NCBI GenBank assembly: GCA_050633365.1
Contig: JBOEGJ010000028.1
Coordinates: 12,235 to 76,234 of the forward strand
DNA length: 64,000 bases
Reading direction: 5' to 3'
Source of the DNA: Pseudomaricurvus sp050633365
GTDB taxonomy: Bacteria > Pseudomonadota > Gammaproteobacteria > Pseudomonadales > Cellvibrionaceae
Positions 61,220-64,000 of the stretch are shown piece by piece. A model generated the notes under the pieces. That model ran no database searches. It saw only the letters and a list, made by a program, of their open reading frames with translations, and was not told the origin of the DNA. Position 1 is the stretch's first letter. Every line of letters starts with the position of its first letter. Position numbers and translations under genes: made by a program.

Positions 61220-61882
61220 ATGGCGAAGGTTGAAGTGCTAACCGCGCAAGTGCAACAGATTCTACGCGATGACGGTGTTAACTACTCACCCGAAAAGATT
61301 CACGGCTACTTGCATGAAGGCGAGATCATTCTCGCGGTGCACAAGAACAGCTCAACGGCACGTGACATTGACTATCAGTGCGCGGTCGGTGCCAAGCAGG
61401 ATCTCTCCAGTGTTTCTGGCGTAAATGTAGCAGGCTTGTTGTCTGTCAAATCTAACGGAACTATCGAAAACCCTAAGACAGCTGTTCGCATGGTGTCTCG
61501 CGACGACTTAGATCAAATTGATCCGAGCTGGCGCTCAGCCGATTCGGCAGATGAAATTGACGAGTACATTCACGACGCGCGTGAACCAACGATCTTCTAT
61601 ACGAATCCTCCAGCTTCCGCCGGCCAAGAGCTCAATATTTCTGTGTACCTGGTGCCGGCACCGTATGGTGACGTCAGTGACACAACCGAAACAACGGTTT
61701 CTGACTTAGATGCTCCATCACTTGTTGAGTGGGCTTTGTATCGCGCATTCTCAGAAGACTCTGAAGGCACTCCAAACTTTCAGCGATCGTCTCGACACCT
61801 GCAAGGGTTTTCCAGTCTTTCAGGTGTGAAGCTCCAGAACGAATACCGTTCCTCACCAAAGAATCCCGAAAATAGGCGATAA
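61220..61882 (+). CDS. DUF6682-like structural phage protein
   Basis: 220 residues. VEVLTAQVQQILRDDGVNYSPEKIHGYLHEGEIILAVHK and VEWALYRAFSEDSEGTPNFQRS fit DUF6682, seen in phage head-neck blocks. Exact role unknown. Confidence 0.65.
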   Translation: MAKVEVLTAQVQQILRDDGVNYSPEKIHGYLHEGEIILAVHKNSSTARDIDYQCAVGAKQDLSSVSGVNVAGLLSVKSNGTIENPKTAVRMVSRDDLDQIDPSWRSADSADEIDEYIHDAREPTIFYTNPPASAGQELNISVYLVPAPYGDVSDTTETTVSDLDAPSLVEWALYRAFSEDSEGTPNFQRSSRHLQGFSSLSGVKLQNEYRSSPKNPENRR

Positions 61883-61885
61883 GCA

Positions 61886-62152
61886 ATGATCTACAAAAAA
61901 ACTAAAGAAATTCCTTCAGGCTCAGTAGATTTCAAGTTTGATGCACCGAGGATTGTCTCAGCCATGCGTCACACTGTTGTCGTGACCGGCTCAGGCGCTG
62001 CAACCGTTAAAGCGCAAGTAGGAGGGCATCCCGAAAAGATTGAGTTGGGCGAGGTGTCCAGCGGTTACGAATCATTTTCTCTCGATGGTGTCGCTGCTCT
62101 CTATTTCGATGTCACTGGTGGTGACGTAACCGTTACTGCGGCCGGTAACTAA
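61886..62152 (+). CDS. Small beta-rich structural protein
   Basis: 88 residues, almost all beta strand (MRHTVVVTGSGAATVKAQVGG, VAALYFDVTGGDVTVTAAGN). A small neck or decoration protein by position. Not recognised. Confidence 0.58.
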   Translation: MIYKKTKEIPSGSVDFKFDAPRIVSAMRHTVVVTGSGAATVKAQVGGHPEKIELGEVSSGYESFSLDGVAALYFDVTGGDVTVTAAGN

Positions 62153-62166
62153 GAATAGGGCAGTTC

Positions 62167-64000
62167 ATGAGTATTTCTCATCGTCATAAGTTGTTGCTGC
62201 TAGTTAAGGGTATTAGGAAGGCTCAATACGCCCTACGTCTAAACGGCACCGATCAGTCGATCACGCCAGCTGTGTTTGAGCCTAAGAGTGCAACTTGGGG
62301 GATCAAAGTAGAGTTTACGCTAATTACCGCAGGCGTGAGCGGGAATAAGGCGCTCGCTTCGGGGCCTAATTCGTTGCTTTATTTGAGTGGTGCTGACGCC
62401 TTACAAGCAAGACTAAAAGATGCGACAGGGAGTGACGTTTATACCGGCACTATACAGATTGAACTTGGGGTGCGAACTGTAGCCATACTCACCGCAACCG
62501 CCGACGGCTTTACCGTTTCGTGCAACGGGGAAACAATGAGCCCTGCCGGTGATTTTTCTGATGTATCACGATATGTATTCGACTCTCTCTGTAGTCTTAG
62601 CGGTAATTTCTACGCTCCTATACAGATTCATAGTGCAGACCTGTGGGACGAAACTGGATTGCAGGGCGGAGCTTTCACGAAGGGAAATGGTACTGATCTT
62701 CAGGCGATTGCAAATATCCCGACAAGCATAGGGACAACATTCAGTTTCGATCTCCAGTACGTTGCCAAAGGTGCGAATCAGGAGTTTATTTTCTTTGCTG
62801 ACACTTCCCGATACATCCGTACTCTAGCGAGCGATGCGCTGTCCTTCAACGCTGCATCGTTTGATGTGAAGGTTGATGGTGTTTCTCGGGCTCCGTCAGA
62901 GCTTACGATGATTGACGGACAAACATATACTTTTGACGTAACTCTAAAACTGGAGCTAGGCCCAATTACTAGAGTTTATTCGGCTACTACTTACAATCAC
63001 TCACCCAGCGTTATTGCTAATCTGAAAGTAAAGTACCCTGACAAGCCAGTCTCGTTCGGGCCGGAGCTTGTCGATAATGCCAATGTTACTCCCTTATCTG
63101 GGGTCACTCACGCATACGATACGACCGCTAATGCACACTCTGTTGTCCGAACAACTCAAGGCCACAACGGCTTAAAGTTCATTGTTGATGTTAAGGCTGG
63201 GTCAAGCTACCTCATTGAAGCTGAAACCACATTCCCGCTAGTTGATTTGTGGACGGGCGCCGATGTGTTGGTTGACCAAAATCCAGTTGATGGAGCGGTG
63301 AGCGCAATCCTCCATGCGACTGAGGATCGCTCGCTTGTCCAAATTTACGATTACAACAATGATGCACACTCGATGTCGAATGTATCAATCCGCGAAATCA
63401 CCGAATTTGAATACCGCGAATACCTCACAAAAAACTCTGTCGAAGATCAGGGCAACGGCACAGCTATCGGAATTCAAACGGGCAATGTGCCGAGGTTTGG
63501 GGATGAACTCATTAGCACTAATCCCGATGACTGGGTGGCAAATGATGCCGCTATAACAATTTCAAATGGCCGAGTGCGCGTTACAAATACAGGGAACGTA
63601 AAGGGCACGGCTGTATTTAATTTGAATCTAGATGGAGCCGGTATTGTTGCTGTTGATGTGAGTGGTCGATCCTCGAGTGGGGGCGGCGGTGAGGCTTGGG
63701 TGTCGAATCCCTTCACGCCACTTGCTGGTGACGACAACACAGGAACTTTCTCTCTTATTGGCTCTGGTCAGTTTGTTATTCGATGTAATGGATTGTCTGC
63801 GAGTGATTGGGTTGAATATGACATTCCAAGCGTCAAAGAAACCACAGACCTCTACTTCCCCAACTTCGACCCGCTCACCAATCTAGTCGAACTCCCTTAT
63901 ATCGACTCGCACTACGACTTTTCACAAAAAGGTCAGGGTGAGTACGGCGAGATCATCCCCAACAAAATTGGGAGTGACGGGCCTGAGTTACTGATAAACG
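62167..64000 (+). CDS. Large structural protein, 3' end outside window
   Basis: The frame from ATG 62167 stays open to the last base: 611 residues so far. It is beta-rich, with repeating short strands and aromatic/Asp/Asn-rich turns (YALRLNGTDQSITPAVFEPKSATWGI, FTLITAGVSGNKALASG), like concanavalin-type or carbohydrate-binding modules of tail fibres. The N-terminal 30 residues are basic. No enzyme motif seen in the visible part. Confidence 0.72.
   Translation, partial: MSISHRHKLLLLVKGIRKAQYALRLNGTDQSITPAVFEPKSATWGIKVEFTLITAGVSGNKALASGPNSLLYLSGADALQARLKDATGSDVYTGTIQIELGVRTVAILTATADGFTVSCNGETMSPAGDFSDVSRYVFDSLCSLSGNFYAPIQIHSADLWDETGLQGGAFTKGNGTDLQAIANIPTSIGTTFSFDLQYVAKGANQEFIFFADTSRYIRTLASDALSFNAASFDVKVDGVSRAPSELTMIDGQTYTFDVTLKLELGPITRVYSATTYNHSPSVIANLKVKYPDKPVSFGPELVDNANVTPLSGVTHAYDTTANAHSVVRTTQGHNGLKFIVDVKAGSSYLIEAETTFPLVDLWTGADVLVDQNPVDGAVSAILHATEDRSLVQIYDYNNDAHSMSNVSIREITEFEYREYLTKNSVEDQGNGTAIGIQTGNVPRFGDELISTNPDDWVANDAAITISNGRVRVTNTGNVKGTAVFNLNLDGAGIVAVDVSGRSSSGGGGEAWVSNPFTPLAGDDNTGTFSLIGSGQFVIRCNGLSASDWVEYDIPSVKETTDLYFPNFDPLTNLVELPYIDSHYDFSQKGQGEYGEIIPNKIGSDGPELLIN

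Larger units (their letters stand above)
29347..64000. mobile_element. Integrated temperate tailed phage (incomplete; right end not in window)
   Basis: From the 3' end of tRNA-His to the window end, genes follow a lambda-like plan: int/xis, a leftward early recombination operon, cI/cro, replication, nin genes, lysis and head morphogenesis, with a likely tail gene still open at the end. At least 34.6 kb. The genes look intact, so the prophage could be inducible. The neck and most tail genes lie outside. Confidence 0.93.

Noticed and set aside
29347..64000. Stop codon reassignment (amber recoding) in the phage because of a tRNA-like gene
   Set aside because: Many phage genes end in TAG at the expected length (for example 42520, 43027, 43825, 57438), so TAG is read as stop.

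Overview
The window is chromosomal DNA of a gammaproteobacterium, very likely marine. Two DUF3012-type small proteins, the MksF-MksE-MksB condensin cluster, an endonuclease/exonuclease/phosphatase-family gene next to clsB, and the truC/rsuA/rsmC/folD set all point to that class. Genus cannot be fixed from sequence alone.

Positions 1-29346 are host backbone. They hold the end of cysS, a carboxymuconolactone-decarboxylase-like gene, hemB, two tandem DUF3012 genes, and a three-gene MksFEB (JetABC-like) condensin operon without a JetD/MksG nuclease. After these come a bacterial voltage-gated channel with an unusual filter, hsp20, a Nudix hydrolase, mscS, a MoxR/VWA pair, the nucleoid protein yejK, an AsmA-like protein, the EEP-clsB pair and ppnP. 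RNA-modifying genes follow (an RluA-family gene, rsmC, rsuA, truC), then folD and three tRNAs (Pro-UGG, Arg-UCU, His-GUG). One host gene, a flavin-dependent LLM oxidoreductase, is split by a frameshift exactly at a 4 x 7-bp tandem repeat. Three copies would restore the frame, so it looks like a phase-variable or recently broken gene.

From the 3' end of tRNA-His (about 29347) to the end of the window lies a temperate tailed phage. Its left arm reads leftward: the first genes after a strong PL promoter, a recombination module (annealing-protein candidate, DUF1351-like coiled coil, exonuclease, SSB), a tRNA-like gene, csrA, rdgC, a DNA methyltransferase, small zinc-ribbon genes, xis and int. The immunity region has cI and cro divergent over operators of consensus ATAAG-N4-CTTAT. 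The same operator occurs at PL, 2.3 kb away, and three leftward genes of unknown role lie between, where lambda carries rex.

The rightward arm carries a replication initiator with an inserted GIY-YIG-type domain and iteron-like repeats, then ninB, ninG, a metallophosphoesterase, a second XRE switch with its own operators, an IS200/IS605-type tnpB insertion, holin and endolysin. Terminase, portal, a GroES-like co-chaperonin, scaffold candidate, major capsid and connector genes follow. The last gene (62167 onward) is a large open frame, probably tail or fibre, cut by the window end. The right attachment site is outside the window.
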